Of a stretch of 64,000 nt of DNA, positions 25,898 to 34,696 are shown one piece after another (the stretch's first letter is position 1; each line of letters begins with the position of its first letter). Made by a program: the position numbers and the translations under genes. Origin of the DNA: Companilactobacillus mishanensis (GTDB taxonomy: Bacteria > Bacillota > Bacilli > Lactobacillales > Lactobacillaceae); the NCBI RefSeq assembly GCF_003946505.1, contig NZ_RHON01000008.1, forward strand, positions 1 to 64,000. Reading direction: 5' to 3'. Below the pieces are notes generated by a model, which was given only the letters and a program-made list of their open reading frames with translations, did not search any database and was not told the origin of the DNA.

Positions 25898-26276
25898 TTT
25901 TCATATATTAACGAATAATCCAATGGTTGAGAAAAAGTATCCAGAAATAACAGAATTTGATAAGAACTTAACTGTTGCGACTGTGTTTTCAAATGCAAGA
26001 GATTCCATTCATCTCGGAGCTAATTTGATAAATCACCCGTTGGCAGGAAGTATTAAACCAAATCAAAGTCCTTATAAGAGCTTGGTTTTGAGTAATCGTA
26101 AAGGAAGCCTTGATATGTTTTCACTGAAGTTGATCGAGGGTTCCACACAAGTTCTTAAAAAGTTCCCACCAAGAGCTCGTCCGTACAATGAAAGTACCCT
26201 AGAGGATTTTCAAGTAATTGATTTGGATCTACTAGATTCTGCCATGGACAGTTTGCCCGATGAATATCACGAATAG
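25890..26276 (+). CDS. grdX: GrdX family protein of the glycine reductase operon
   Basis: A 128-residue cytoplasmic protein with the GrdX pattern (HILTNNPMVEKKYP, VFSNARDSIHLGANLINHPLAGSIKPNQSPYKSLVLS, LEDFQVIDLDLLDSA). GrdX is a small conserved protein of unknown function at the head of glycine reductase operons in Clostridia. AGAGG lies upstream of the ATG. It is the first gene of the cluster, 45 bp before the thioredoxin reductase gene. Confidence 0.85.
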   Translation: MANFHILTNNPMVEKKYPEITEFDKNLTVATVFSNARDSIHLGANLINHPLAGSIKPNQSPYKSLVLSNRKGSLDMFSLKLIEGSTQVLKKFPPRARPYNESTLEDFQVIDLDLLDSAMDSLPDEYHE

Positions 26277-26321
26277 ACTTGTTAGATAGTTAGATATTTT
26301 GTGTATTGGAGGAAAAGTTTT

Positions 26322-27566
26322 ATGTCTGAGTTATATGATCTTTTAATTATCGGTGCTGGGCCTGGAGGATTAGCAGCAGGTATTTACGGAAGTCGTTCGA
26401 AATTGAAGACAGCAGTATTGGACAAGAATGCTGAACCAGGTGGTCAAGCAGCAACGACAGACGAAATGGAAAACTATCCCGGTTTCTATGATGGAACTAC
26501 TGGTCCTGGAATCATGAAGAAGTTTGCAGACCATGCTAAATCATTTGGAACAGAGTTTTTCAAAGGCACAGTTGATGAAGTAGATTTTACAGGACCAATC
26601 AAGAAGGTCCATACACAACAAGGCGATTCATATGAGTCAAAAGTGGTTATTCTATCTCCAGGAGCTACACCAAGCAAGATCAACGTTAAAGGTGAAGAAG
26701 AGTTGCGTGGTAAAGGTGTAAGTTATTGTGCAACTTGTGACGCGGATTTCTTCGTTGATTTGGACGTTTGTGTTGTTGGTAATGGTGATGCAGCTATTGA
26801 AGAAGCAATGTATCTTACAAAATTTGCTGCAACAGTAACTGTAATTGTTATCCATGAAGAAGGAAATCTAGATTGCAACAAGGCTAGTGCTGAAAAGGCA
26901 ATGAAGAATCCTAAACTCAAATGGGTTTGGAATTCAACGATTGAAGAAATTGCTGGTGACGGTCTAGTTGATAAAGTTGTTCTCAAGAATATTAATACTG
27001 GTGAATTATCAGATTATGCAACAAATGGTGTATTTATCTTTATCGGTACTGATCCTCATACAGATTTCCTTAAAGGCAAAGTTGAATTAGATGAAAAAGG
27101 ATACATGGTCACTAATCAAATGATGGAGACAAATGTTCCTGGTGTATACGGCGTTGGTGATGCAAGGGAAACATATCTACGTCAAGTTGTTACAGCAGCT
27201 GCTGATGGAGCTGTTGCCTCATCTGCCGCAGAAAAATATCTATTGGAGCTTGAGACCCTTCAAAATGATGTCCTCGATGTAAGTAATGAAAAACCAGTTA
27301 TTCTAGCATTCTGGGCACCACAAGTATCAGAGAGTATTGATCCAATTGCCATCGTAGATGGTGTTGTTGAAGAAAAGAACGATACAGTTGGACTAGTAAA
27401 ACTTGATACATATAGAGCCAAAAAGACAGCTACACAATACAATGTTACTGAAATTCCAACAATCGTATTGTTCAAGAATGGTAAAGATGTTGCTCGAATT
27501 GAAGGAGCAAATAATATTACCAGTGAAGCAGTAGAGAATTTATTGAAAGATTCAGTTAAAGCCTAA
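26322..27566 (+). CDS. trxB: Thioredoxin reductase with fused degenerate thioredoxin domain
   Basis: A 414-residue fusion. Residues 1 to about 310 are a thioredoxin reductase: FAD motif GAGPGGLAAGIYG, redox pair Cys136-Ala-Thr-Cys139, NADPH motif GNGDAAIEEA and GVYGVGDARE. Residues about 325-414 form a thioredoxin fold: FWAPQVSES sits where WCGPC should be and the cis-proline loop EIPTIVLFKNG is kept. Both active cysteines of this domain are missing, so it can only bind or position a partner. The gene supplies electrons from NADPH to TrxA for the glycine reductase. GGAGG lies before the ATG. Confidence 0.88.
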   Translation: MSELYDLLIIGAGPGGLAAGIYGSRSKLKTAVLDKNAEPGGQAATTDEMENYPGFYDGTTGPGIMKKFADHAKSFGTEFFKGTVDEVDFTGPIKKVHTQQGDSYESKVVILSPGATPSKINVKGEEELRGKGVSYCATCDADFFVDLDVCVVGNGDAAIEEAMYLTKFAATVTVIVIHEEGNLDCNKASAEKAMKNPKLKWVWNSTIEEIAGDGLVDKVVLKNINTGELSDYATNGVFIFIGTDPHTDFLKGKVELDEKGYMVTNQMMETNVPGVYGVGDARETYLRQVVTAAADGAVASSAAEKYLLELETLQNDVLDVSNEKPVILAFWAPQVSESIDPIAIVDGVVEEKNDTVGLVKLDTYRAKKTATQYNVTEIPTIVLFKNGKDVARIEGANNITSEAVENLLKDSVKA

Positions 27567-27582
27567 CCGTGTCGGCTTTGGC

Positions 27583-27660
27583 GATAAAAAATTTAGAGTA
27601 ATCTAGATTTTTTATCTTTGAAATTTAGTTAGGGATTATTAGGGATTAAATTTCAAAGAT
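27583..27660 (+). promoter_or_regulatory. Two overlapping hairpins between trxB and trxA
   Basis: Hairpin 1: 27583-27597 with 27602-27616 (15 positions, one G-T pair). Hairpin 2: arms at 27614-27628 and about 27645-27660, sharing the bases ATC at 27614-27616 with hairpin 1. Both are strong and mutually competing at the junction. They lie between the trxB stop and the trxA ribosome binding site and could be processing, stability or attenuation elements. Confidence 0.5.
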
Positions 27661-27686
27661 AAGAAATAGGAAGGGAGGCGAAAATT

Positions 27687-28022
27687 ATGATGGAGCATTT
27701 AACAAAAGAAAACCTAGAATCAACAATTGCAGACTCTAAGGGATTGATTATGATCGATTTCTTCAGCCCTAAATGTGTACCATGTATGGCATTAATGCCA
27801 GATGTTGAAAAATTGGCAGACGAAAAATCTGACGACGCAACATTCTATGCATTCGACACAACAGGCAACATGAGAACAGCAATGAAACAAAAGGTTATGG
27901 GAATTCCTGCATACTTGTTCTACAAAGATGGTGAGAAGGTTGCTACTCTCGACAAGGAAATCTTGGAGGACAAAGGAATGGCTGCTGTAACTGAAAAACT
28001 TGATGAATTAACAGTTCACTAA
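27687..28022 (+). CDS. trxA: Thioredoxin of the glycine reductase operon (CVPC active site)
   Basis: A 111-residue thioredoxin with active site Cys30-Val-Pro-Cys33 in SPKCVPCMALMPDVEKL and the cis-proline loop MGIPAYLFYKDG. The CVPC motif in place of CGPC, with a non-aromatic residue where Trp usually stands, is typical of the thioredoxins that serve amino-acid-fermenting glycine reductases. It re-reduces the Sec/Cys pair of GrdA after each turnover. GGGAGG lies 8 nt before the ATG; a second ATG follows at once. Confidence 0.92.
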   Translation: MMEHLTKENLESTIADSKGLIMIDFFSPKCVPCMALMPDVEKLADEKSDDATFYAFDTTGNMRTAMKQKVMGIPAYLFYKDGEKVATLDKEILEDKGMAAVTEKLDELTVH

Positions 28023-28064
28023 GCAGTTTCTGTACCGAATTTTTGTGAGAAATGGAGGGATATT

Positions 28065-29354
28065 ATGCGATTAGAAGTTGGCAATATCCTTATTAACGAT
28101 ATTGCTTTCGGTGACAAGACCGAAGTTAAAGATGGCACATTGATCGTTAACAAAGATGAGTTGATCGAAACTGCTATTGGTGGAGACGAAAGAATCAAAT
28201 CTCTAGATGCTTACTTAGCAAAACCTGGAGACAAGACTCGTATCATTCCTGTTAAAGATGTTATTGAGCCACGTGTCAAAGTCGAAGGTGAAGGGGATCT
28301 ATTCCCAGGAATCATCGGCGGAGTTGACCAAGTTGGTTCAGGTGTCACAAATGTACTAAAAGGTGCTGCCGTAGTTACAACTGGTAAGATTGTTGGATTC
28401 CAAGAAGGTATTATTGACATGAGTGGTGAAGGTGCAAAATACACACCATTCTCAAAGACAAATAATATTGTTTTGAAATTGGAACCACTTGACAATGTTA
28501 AACAACATGAACACGAAGAAGTTCTTCGTTTAGCTGGTTTTAGAGCTGCTAAGTACCTTGGTGAAGCAGGAAGAGATATCAAACCTGATGAAACAAAGGT
28601 TTATGAAACAAAACCATTACTTCAACAAGTTGAACAATATCCTGATCTACCAAAAGTAGTTTATGTATATGCATTACAAACACAAGGATTGATGCACAAT
28701 ACATTCTATTACGGAGCAGATGCAAAGAAGATCGTTCCTACATTCATGTATCCAACAGAAGTATTTGATGGGGCTATTACAAGTGGTAACTGTGTTTCAG
28801 CTTGTGATAAGAACCCATCGATCGTGCATTTAAACAGTCCTATTATTGAGGATTTGTACAGTAAACATGGTAAAGATATTAACTTTATCGGATGTGTCAT
28901 TACCAATGAGAACGTAACATTACAAGATAAGAAACGTTCATCAAGTATGACCGCTAAACTAGTTGAAATGCTTGGCGCTGACGCCGCAGTAATCTCAGAA
29001 GAAGGATTTGGTAACCCTGATGCCGACTTGGTTATGAACTGTAATAACCTTGAAGGTAAAGGTATCAAGACAGTTCTTGTAACTGATGAGTATGCTGGAC
29101 AAGATGGTGCCAGTCAATCATTAGCTGATTCAACACCTAAAGGTGATGCTGTTGTTACAGCCGGAAATGCCAACCAAGTTATTGACCTTCCAGTTATGGA
29201 CACAGTTATTGGGCATCCAGAAGTTGCCAACATTATTGCTGGTGCTTGGGATGGAAGTTTGCATGAAGATGGAAGCATCGAAGCAGAACTTCAAGTAATC
29301 ACTGGTTCAACAAATGAAACTGGTTACTTCAACCTATCAGCTAAAACAGTTTAG
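28065..29354 (+). CDS. grdE: Glycine reductase component B, alpha/beta subunit proprotein
   Basis: A 429-residue GrdE proprotein. The autocatalytic cleavage site is visible at Cys243 in TSGNCVSACDKN. In the known family, cleavage before this Cys makes a small C-terminal subunit with an N-terminal pyruvoyl group, which forms a Schiff base with the glycine amino group. Flanking motifs GIIGGVDQVGSGVTNVL and LQTQGLMHNTFYYGAD are characteristic. With GrdB it forms component B (substrate activation). AATGGAGGG precedes the ATG. Same operon, 43 bp after trxA. Confidence 0.95.
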   Translation: MRLEVGNILINDIAFGDKTEVKDGTLIVNKDELIETAIGGDERIKSLDAYLAKPGDKTRIIPVKDVIEPRVKVEGEGDLFPGIIGGVDQVGSGVTNVLKGAAVVTTGKIVGFQEGIIDMSGEGAKYTPFSKTNNIVLKLEPLDNVKQHEHEEVLRLAGFRAAKYLGEAGRDIKPDETKVYETKPLLQQVEQYPDLPKVVYVYALQTQGLMHNTFYYGADAKKIVPTFMYPTEVFDGAITSGNCVSACDKNPSIVHLNSPIIEDLYSKHGKDINFIGCVITNENVTLQDKKRSSSMTAKLVEMLGADAAVISEEGFGNPDADLVMNCNNLEGKGIKTVLVTDEYAGQDGASQSLADSTPKGDAVVTAGNANQVIDLPVMDTVIGHPEVANIIAGAWDGSLHEDGSIEAELQVITGSTNETGYFNLSAKTV

Positions 29355-29403
29355 AAATCGAAGTTAGTAAACATAATTTAATAAAATTGAAGGAGAGAGC
29401 ATT

Positions 29404-29853
29404 ATGGGCATTCTTGAAAACAAAAAGATCGCCATTTTAGGCGACCGTGATGGAATTCCTGGTATGGCTATCGAGGCTTGTGTAAAATCAGCGGGCGCAG
29501 AAGTTGTATTTTCAACAACTGAATGCTTCGTTTGAACGAGCGCGGGAGCTATGGACCTGGAAAATCAGCAAAGAATTAAAGATCTTACAGACAAATACGG
29601 AAAAGACGACCTATTAGTAGTATTAGGTGGTGGAGAAGCAGAAGCTTGTGGTTTAGCTGCCGAAACCGTATCAACTGGTGATCCAACATTTGCTGGTCCA
29701 TTAGCAGGAGTCCAGTTAGGACTCAAAGCGTATCACATGTTTGAACTAAAGGATGAAGTAGATCCTGCAGTATATGAAGAACAAATATCAATGATGGAAA
29801 TGGTCTTGGATAAAGACGCTATCATCAAAGAAGTACAAGAATATCGTGGATAA
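29404..29853 (+). CDS. grdA: Glycine reductase component A, selenoprotein GrdA (Sec at UGA 29533-29535)
   Basis: 149 residues when the in-frame UGA at 29533 is read as selenocysteine 44. Context: [18 protein letters not shown], the invariant GrdA motif with Cys39-x4-Sec44 separated exactly as in known proteins. Carboxymethyl-Sec formed on this residue carries the acetyl unit from component B to component C. Without readthrough only 43 residues or a C-terminal piece would be made. The hairpin after the UGA is not obvious (best: CGGG/CCTG with a 9-nt loop). GAAGGAGAG precedes the ATG. Confidence 0.95.
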
Positions 29854-29895
29854 AATATCACTACTTCCCAAACCTTTTAAGAAGGAGGAAAAAAT

Positions 29896-31191
29896 ATGAC
29901 CAAGAAAAGAATTGTGCATTACATAAACCAATTCTTTGCCGGGATCGGTGGTGAAGAGAAGGCGGAAGTAAAGCCTGAAAAAAGAGACGGTGTTGTTGGA
30001 CCTGGTATGGCTTTCAAAGGTCAACTTGCTGATGTAGCGGATATCGTTGGTACAGTCATCTGTGGGGATAGCTACTTTAACGAAAATGAAGCAGAAGCAT
30101 CAGAAACCGTTCTTGAAATGATTAAGAGTTACGATCCAGATTTAGTAATCGTAGGACCAAGTTTTAATGCTGGTCGTTACGGTGTTGCGGCTGGTGCAGT
30201 AGCCAAACTGGTTGATCAAAATTTACATATTCCAGTTGTTGGTGGTATGTACCCAGAAAATCCTGGATTTGAACTTTACAGAAAATTCGGTTACTTCGTA
30301 GAAGTTGGTAACAGTGCTGCTACGATGAGACATGCCATTCCAGATATGACAGCAGTTGTAAAACAAGTGCTTGATGGAAAGACAGAAATCACAGGCTATA
30401 TGCCAAAAGGTCTCCGAGTTAATGTATTCAGGCAAGAACGTGGATCTAAACGTGCTATTGAAATGCTAGTTAATAAAATTCAAGGCAAGGAATTCACAAC
30501 TGAATATCCAATGCCTACCTTCGACCGTGTTGATCCAGCTCCAGCCGTAAAAGATATTACAAAGGCAAGAATAGCTTTGGTATCTTCTGGTGGTCCGGTA
30601 CCGAAAGGAAATCCAGATCATATTGAATCATCAAGTGCTTCTAAATATGGTAAATACAGTTTGGAAAACATTGATGACTTTACACCAGAAAACGGTGAAA
30701 CAGCTCACGGTGGTTACGACCCAGTCTACGCAAATGAAGACTTGGATCGTGTTCTACCGGTCGACGTGATTAAAGAAATGCTTGCTAACGGAGAAATCGG
30801 ATCATTACATCCATATTGGTACGCTACCGTTGGTAATGGTACATCTGTAGCCAATGCAAAGAAATTTGGTACAGAAATTGCAGCACAATTAAAAGAAGAC
30901 GGCGTAGATGCTGTTATTCTTACATCCACTTGAGGAACTTGTACTCGTTGCGGTGCAACGATGGTTAAAGCAATTGAAGCCACTGGACTACCTATTGTCC
31001 ATATGTGTACAATTGTTCCTATTTCTAAGACTGTTGGAGCTAACAGAATTGTTCCTACAGTTGCAATCCCTTATCCACTTGGAAATCCAGAATTGGATCC
31101 TAAGGAAGAAAAAGAATTGCGTAGAAAACTAGTGAGAAAAGCTCTTAAAGCACTTGAAACACCTGTTACTGAACAAACAGTATTTGACTAG
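29896..31191 (+). CDS. grdB: Glycine reductase component B gamma subunit, selenoprotein GrdB (Sec at UGA 30931-30933)
   Basis: 431 residues with in-frame UGA at 30931 read as Sec346, in TST-Sec-GTCTRCGATM, the conserved GrdB site. The N-terminus KKRIVHYINQFFAGIGGEE and CGDSYFNEN are typical. GrdB binds glycine together with the pyruvoyl subunit and generates carboxymethyl-Sec for transfer to GrdA. After the UGA the reading frame continues with family sequence to TAG. A 6-bp hairpin with a GGU loop begins 12 nt after the UGA. GAAGGAGG precedes the ATG. Confidence 0.95.
30946..30960 (+). promoter_or_regulatory. Probable SECIS hairpin of grdB
   Basis: CGTTGC (30946-30951), loop GGT, GCAACG (30955-30960): a perfect 6-bp stem starting 12 nt downstream of the UGA. 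Bacterial SECIS elements are compact hairpins directly after the UGA with G and U in the apical loop, recognised by SelB. Confidence 0.6.
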
Positions 31192-31213
31192 TAGGGAGCT
31201 CGAGAGTTTCAAC

Positions 31214-31249
31214 TAGGAGCCGAAAACTATTTTCGACTCCTATTTTTTT
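31214..31249 (+). terminator. Terminator-like hairpin between grdB and grdC
   Basis: TAGGAGCCGAAAA pairs with TTTTCGACTCCTA (one mismatch), followed by seven T. It divides the locus into grdX-trxB-trxA-grdEAB and grdCD, so it may tune the subunit ratio by partial termination, or grdCD may have its own promoter. Confidence 0.8.
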
Positions 31250-31299
31250 AGAAATTTTATGAAATTTTGTTCCAAATAATTATTTTGGGGGTGCAAAGT

Positions 31300-32841
31300 A
31301 TGACTTTTCCAGTACTTAAAGGAACCGCTTATACATTAGTTCATACACCAGATATTTTGGTACATGAGGGTAAATTGCAAGAAACTGAAATGAGAAATAG
31401 TCCAGATTCAGATTATTTAAAGGCTATTCCAGATCATTTACGTTCATTTGACGATGCTGTAGCATATGGTCCTAATCAAGCTTTTATCGGTAACATTCAT
31501 CCACGTGAGTTGAGAAATATTGAACAACCGTGGTACGAACATCCACTAAAGGATGCTTCAACAGAAGGTAAGTTCGGCTCAATGATGTCAGAGGATCTTT
31601 TCTATGGCTGTATGAAAGCTGTTGATATGTTTGAATTGGTAGTTTTGGAAGAAAGCTATCAAAAAGAGGTTGCCAAGAAATTGAACGATGATCCTGTTAT
31701 TGGGAAATATTGGGTAACTCTAGATAAATTAACTGAAAATCCAGCAAAAATCGATGAGATCGAAGCTTTGATTGCTGACAAAGATGCCAAACCATTGTAC
31801 TTGAATAACAAACTTGTTGGATGCTTGAAGAGGGCTCATGAATTTGATGCTGCTTTAACAAGTGACGTTATGTTCGAAAACTTAGTAAGTAAAGCTTCTG
31901 GTGCTTATGCATTGGCTGAATTATTTGCTAAAAACGATATTAAACCTGACGGTGTTGACTACTTGATCGAATGTAGTGAAGAGGGTTGTGGTGACATGTT
32001 CCAACGTGCCGGTGGTAACTATGCTAAATCTATCGGTGAAATTTGTGGATGTGTCAACGCTACTGGTTCAGATACACGTAGTTTCTGTGCTGCACCTGCT
32101 CATTCAATGGTTGAAGCAGCTGCTCTAGTCCAAGCCGGAGTATATTCAAATATCGTCGTTCTTGCTGGTGGTTCATCAGCTAAATTGGGAATGAATGGTA
32201 AAGACCATGTTAAGAAAGGTCTACCACTTCTCGAAGATTGTTTAGGTGCATTTGCTGTTCACGTTGGTGAAAACGATGGCAAATCACCAATCATTCGTAC
32301 AGATGTTGTTGGTAAACACAAAATTGGTAGTGGTGCTGCACCTCAAGCAATCATGCAAGCAATTGTAGCCGATCCGCTTGAACATGCTGGTATGTCTATC
32401 AAAGATGTTGATGTATATTCTGCTGAAATGCAAAATCCAGAAATTACTGTACCAGCTGGTGCAGGTGATATTCCTATGGCCAATTACAAGATGATTGCTG
32501 CCCTAGGTGTCATGAAGAAAATTTTTGCTAGGGATGAAATGAATCAAGTTGTTGAAAATATCGGTATGCCTGGTTTTGCTCCAACTCAAGGACACATTCC
32601 TTCTGGTATTCCATTCTTAGGACATGCAATTGAAATGATCGAAAGTGGAGAGATTCACCGTACAATGATCATTGGTAAAGGTAGTTTGTTCTTAGGAAGA
32701 TTAACAAACCTCTTCGATGGTATTTCATTTATTGTTGAAGCAAATGATGGAAAAGTTGATGATGACAAGGGTGTAGATAAAGACGAAGTTCGTCAAATGA
32801 TCGCCGAATCAATGAAGAAATTTGCTGACTCATTAAAATAA
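31300..32841 (+). CDS. grdC: Glycine reductase component C beta subunit
   Basis: 513 residues, thiolase/FabH-like. Motifs: VLKGTAYTLVHTPDILVHEG, IECSEEGCGDMFQRAGGNYAKSIGEI and CGCVNATGSDTRSFCAAPAHS, typical of GrdC. Component C takes the acetyl group from carboxymethyl-Sec GrdA and releases acetyl phosphate with GrdD. The start at 31300 has a G-rich SD (GGGGGTG); an in-frame codon 33 bp earlier is inside the leader. It follows the terminator-like hairpin. Confidence 0.93.
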   Translation: MTFPVLKGTAYTLVHTPDILVHEGKLQETEMRNSPDSDYLKAIPDHLRSFDDAVAYGPNQAFIGNIHPRELRNIEQPWYEHPLKDASTEGKFGSMMSEDLFYGCMKAVDMFELVVLEESYQKEVAKKLNDDPVIGKYWVTLDKLTENPAKIDEIEALIADKDAKPLYLNNKLVGCLKRAHEFDAALTSDVMFENLVSKASGAYALAELFAKNDIKPDGVDYLIECSEEGCGDMFQRAGGNYAKSIGEICGCVNATGSDTRSFCAAPAHSMVEAAALVQAGVYSNIVVLAGGSSAKLGMNGKDHVKKGLPLLEDCLGAFAVHVGENDGKSPIIRTDVVGKHKIGSGAAPQAIMQAIVADPLEHAGMSIKDVDVYSAEMQNPEITVPAGAGDIPMANYKMIAALGVMKKIFARDEMNQVVENIGMPGFAPTQGHIPSGIPFLGHAIEMIESGEIHRTMIIGKGSLFLGRLTNLFDGISFIVEANDGKVDDDKGVDKDEVRQMIAESMKKFADSLK

Positions 32842-32871
32842 ATATAAACCATCCTAAAGGGGGGAGAAATA

Positions 32872-34029
32872 ATGGAAAATAATGTACAAAACACTATTGC
32901 AGATGTGTTTGATGAAATTGCCCAAGGTCTAGAAGATGGTAATTTTGGTTCCAGACCACGTGTTGGTGTCACATTACTTGGTAGTGAGCATGGTGAAGAA
33001 GAAGTTCTTCGTGGTGCCGAACTGGCTCAAGCTAATGATCCCTCCATTGAAGTTGTAGTCATTGGTACATTGACTGACACGAAACTTGAAACTGTTGCTG
33101 CGACTGATCCCGAGAATGCACACGATAAAATGGATGAGTTGCTAGCCGACGGCAAGTTAGATGCTGCCGTAACAATGCACTACACATTTCCAATCGGAGT
33201 TTCAACAGTTGGACGTTCAATAACTCCTGGGACTGGGAAGGCAATGTTCATTGCTAATACCACCGGAACTTCAGATATGGAGAGAACCAGCGCCATGGTC
33301 AAAAATGCGATCTCCGGAATTGCAGTGGCTAAGGCAAATGGTATTTCAGAACCAACTGTGGGTATCCTAAATATTGATGGTGCTCATCAAGTTGAAAAAT
33401 CACTGAAAAAATTGCAAGAAAAAGGCTATAACATCAAATTTACTGAAAGTCATCGTGCTGACGGTGGAATTGAGATGCGTGGTAACGATTTACTTCAAGG
33501 CGTTCCAGACATTATGGTCATGGATAGTTTGACAGGTAATATTGTTACGAAAGTAATGAGTTCATTCTTAACTGGTGGAAGTTATGAATCAGTTGGAGAA
33601 GGATATGGACCTGGTGCTGGTAAAGGTTATGACAAGATCATCAACATTATCAGTCGTGCTTCAGGTGCTAACGTCATTGCGGGCGCATTGAGTTATGCCG
33701 GTAGATGTGTCAAAGGTAATTTGGTCGACAAAGTCGATGACGAATACAACGCAGCAGAAAAAGCTGGACTGTCAGATGTACTAGATAGTTTAGTGGCTGC
33801 CCCTAAGAAAAACGATTCAGCTGAAGAAGTGAAAGAACCAGCTAAAAAGGCTGTTTCAGAAGCAATTTTAGGAATTGATATCCTCGTATTGGAAGAAGCC
33901 GTAACAGAATTATGGAAAGCAGACATCTATGCCACAAGTGGTATGGGATGTACTGGGCCAGTAGTTATGGTTGCTCCCGATGATGAAGATCATGCACGTG
34001 AAGTTCTTAAAGCTGCAGATTATCTTTAG
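32872..34029 (+). CDS. grdD: Glycine reductase component C alpha subunit
   Basis: 385 residues, related to the phosphotransacetylase/PlsX fold. Motifs: RPRVGVTLLGSEHGEEEVLRGAELA, HYTFPIGVSTVGRSITPGTGKAMFIANTTGTSDMERT and YATSGMGCTGPVVMVAPDDE near the end. The Cys in GMGCTGP is the probable acetyl-binding site. Ends the grd locus, giving acetyl phosphate for ATP synthesis by acetate kinase (not in the window). The SD is AAGGGGGGAG. No sarcosine or betaine subunits (grdF-I) are present, so the locus is glycine-specific. Confidence 0.93.
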   Translation: MENNVQNTIADVFDEIAQGLEDGNFGSRPRVGVTLLGSEHGEEEVLRGAELAQANDPSIEVVVIGTLTDTKLETVAATDPENAHDKMDELLADGKLDAAVTMHYTFPIGVSTVGRSITPGTGKAMFIANTTGTSDMERTSAMVKNAISGIAVAKANGISEPTVGILNIDGAHQVEKSLKKLQEKGYNIKFTESHRADGGIEMRGNDLLQGVPDIMVMDSLTGNIVTKVMSSFLTGGSYESVGEGYGPGAGKGYDKIINIISRASGANVIAGALSYAGRCVKGNLVDKVDDEYNAAEKAGLSDVLDSLVAAPKKNDSAEEVKEPAKKAVSEAILGIDILVLEEAVTELWKADIYATSGMGCTGPVVMVAPDDEDHAREVLKAADYL

Positions 34030-34036
34030 ACAAACA

Positions 34037-34074
34037 AAAAATATCGTTTGCAGAAAGCAGACGATATTTTTTTG
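34037..34074 (+). terminator. Terminator of the glycine reductase locus
   Basis: AAAATATCGTTTGC pairs with GCAGACGATATTTT around AGAAA, then a T-run. Confidence 0.9.
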
Positions 34075-34100
34075 TGTTTTTGAAAATATCTGATTAAATC

Positions 34101-34142
34101 AAAAAAGCTGATGTCGGAATGAAAACCGAAATCAGCCTTTTC
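34101..34142 (-). terminator. Terminator of the tRNA-Gln gene (minus strand)
   Basis: On the minus strand GGCTGATTTCGG pairs with CCGACATCAGC around an 8-nt loop and is followed by TTTTTT. Confidence 0.8.
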
Positions 34143-34165
34143 TAATGGTAATGATAAGCTATTCA

Positions 34166-34237
34166 TTGGGCAAGTAGGGTTCGAACCTACAAATTGCGGA
34201 TTCAGAGTCCGCTGCCTTACCGTTTGGCGATTGCCCA
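34166..34237 (-). tRNA. tRNA-Gln (anticodon CTG)
   Basis: 72-nt cloverleaf on the minus strand. Acceptor stem TGGGCAA/TTGCCCA with the U1-A72 pair typical of tRNA-Gln, D-arm with AACGGTAAGGC, anticodon stem GCGGA/TCCGC with loop CTCTGAA (anticodon CTG) and T-arm TAGG-TTCGAAC-CTA. CCA is not encoded. A minus-strand terminator follows. Confidence 0.93.
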
Positions 34238-34363
34238 TTAACATGAAAACTTTATACAAAATAATAGATTATGTCAAGTTTAATTCTATTTAAAGAATGA
34301 TTTTATAACAACTTTATATGTTATCGTATTAAATAGATGAATAAACTCTAATGAGGTGATGGA

Positions 34364-34687
34364 ATGGAAAATCAAATTTTAGTTACTACCACTGAACTTA
34401 TTCCTGGTAAGGAATACGAGATTATTGGTGAAGTTTTTGGATTGACTACTCAGTCTAAAAACGTTGTACGAAACATTGGAGCTGGTTTGAAAAATATTGT
34501 TGGTGGAGAAATCAAAGCTTACACTGAACTTCTTTCTGAAGCTCGTGATATTGCAATTGATCGTTTACGCAAAAATGCCAGTGAAATGGGTGCTGATGCG
34601 GTCGTTATGATGCGTTTTGATTCTGACTCTATCAGTCAAGATATGGAAACTGTGGCCGCATATGGCACAGCTGTAAAATTTAAGTAA
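34364..34687 (+). CDS. YbjQ/UPF0145 family protein
   Basis: A 107-residue protein with [45 protein letters not shown] and [14 protein letters not shown], the signature of the YbjQ (putative heavy-metal-binding, pentamer-forming) family. Cysteine-free. AGGTGATGG lies before the ATG. Its stop is 9 bp before the dipeptidase gene, indicating co-transcription. Function not established in the family. Confidence 0.85.
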   Translation: MENQILVTTTELIPGKEYEIIGEVFGLTTQSKNVVRNIGAGLKNIVGGEIKAYTELLSEARDIAIDRLRKNASEMGADAVVMMRFDSDSISQDMETVAAYGTAVKFK

Positions 34688-34696
34688 GGTGATATT

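Noticed and set aside
29521..29853. Annotating grdA as a shorter gene starting after the UGA (from 29551).
   Set aside because: The upstream 43 codons are textbook GrdA with their own ribosome binding site; the UGA is the known Sec44 site.
30223..30435. Reverse-strand open frames inside the grd, MetE-like and permease genes.
   Set aside because: They are out-of-frame shadows of clearly functional genes, with no ribosome binding sites or recognisable domains.
30961..31191. A separate 76-residue gene after the grdB UGA.
   Set aside because: It is the GrdB C-terminus in the same frame; no ribosome binding site of its own.
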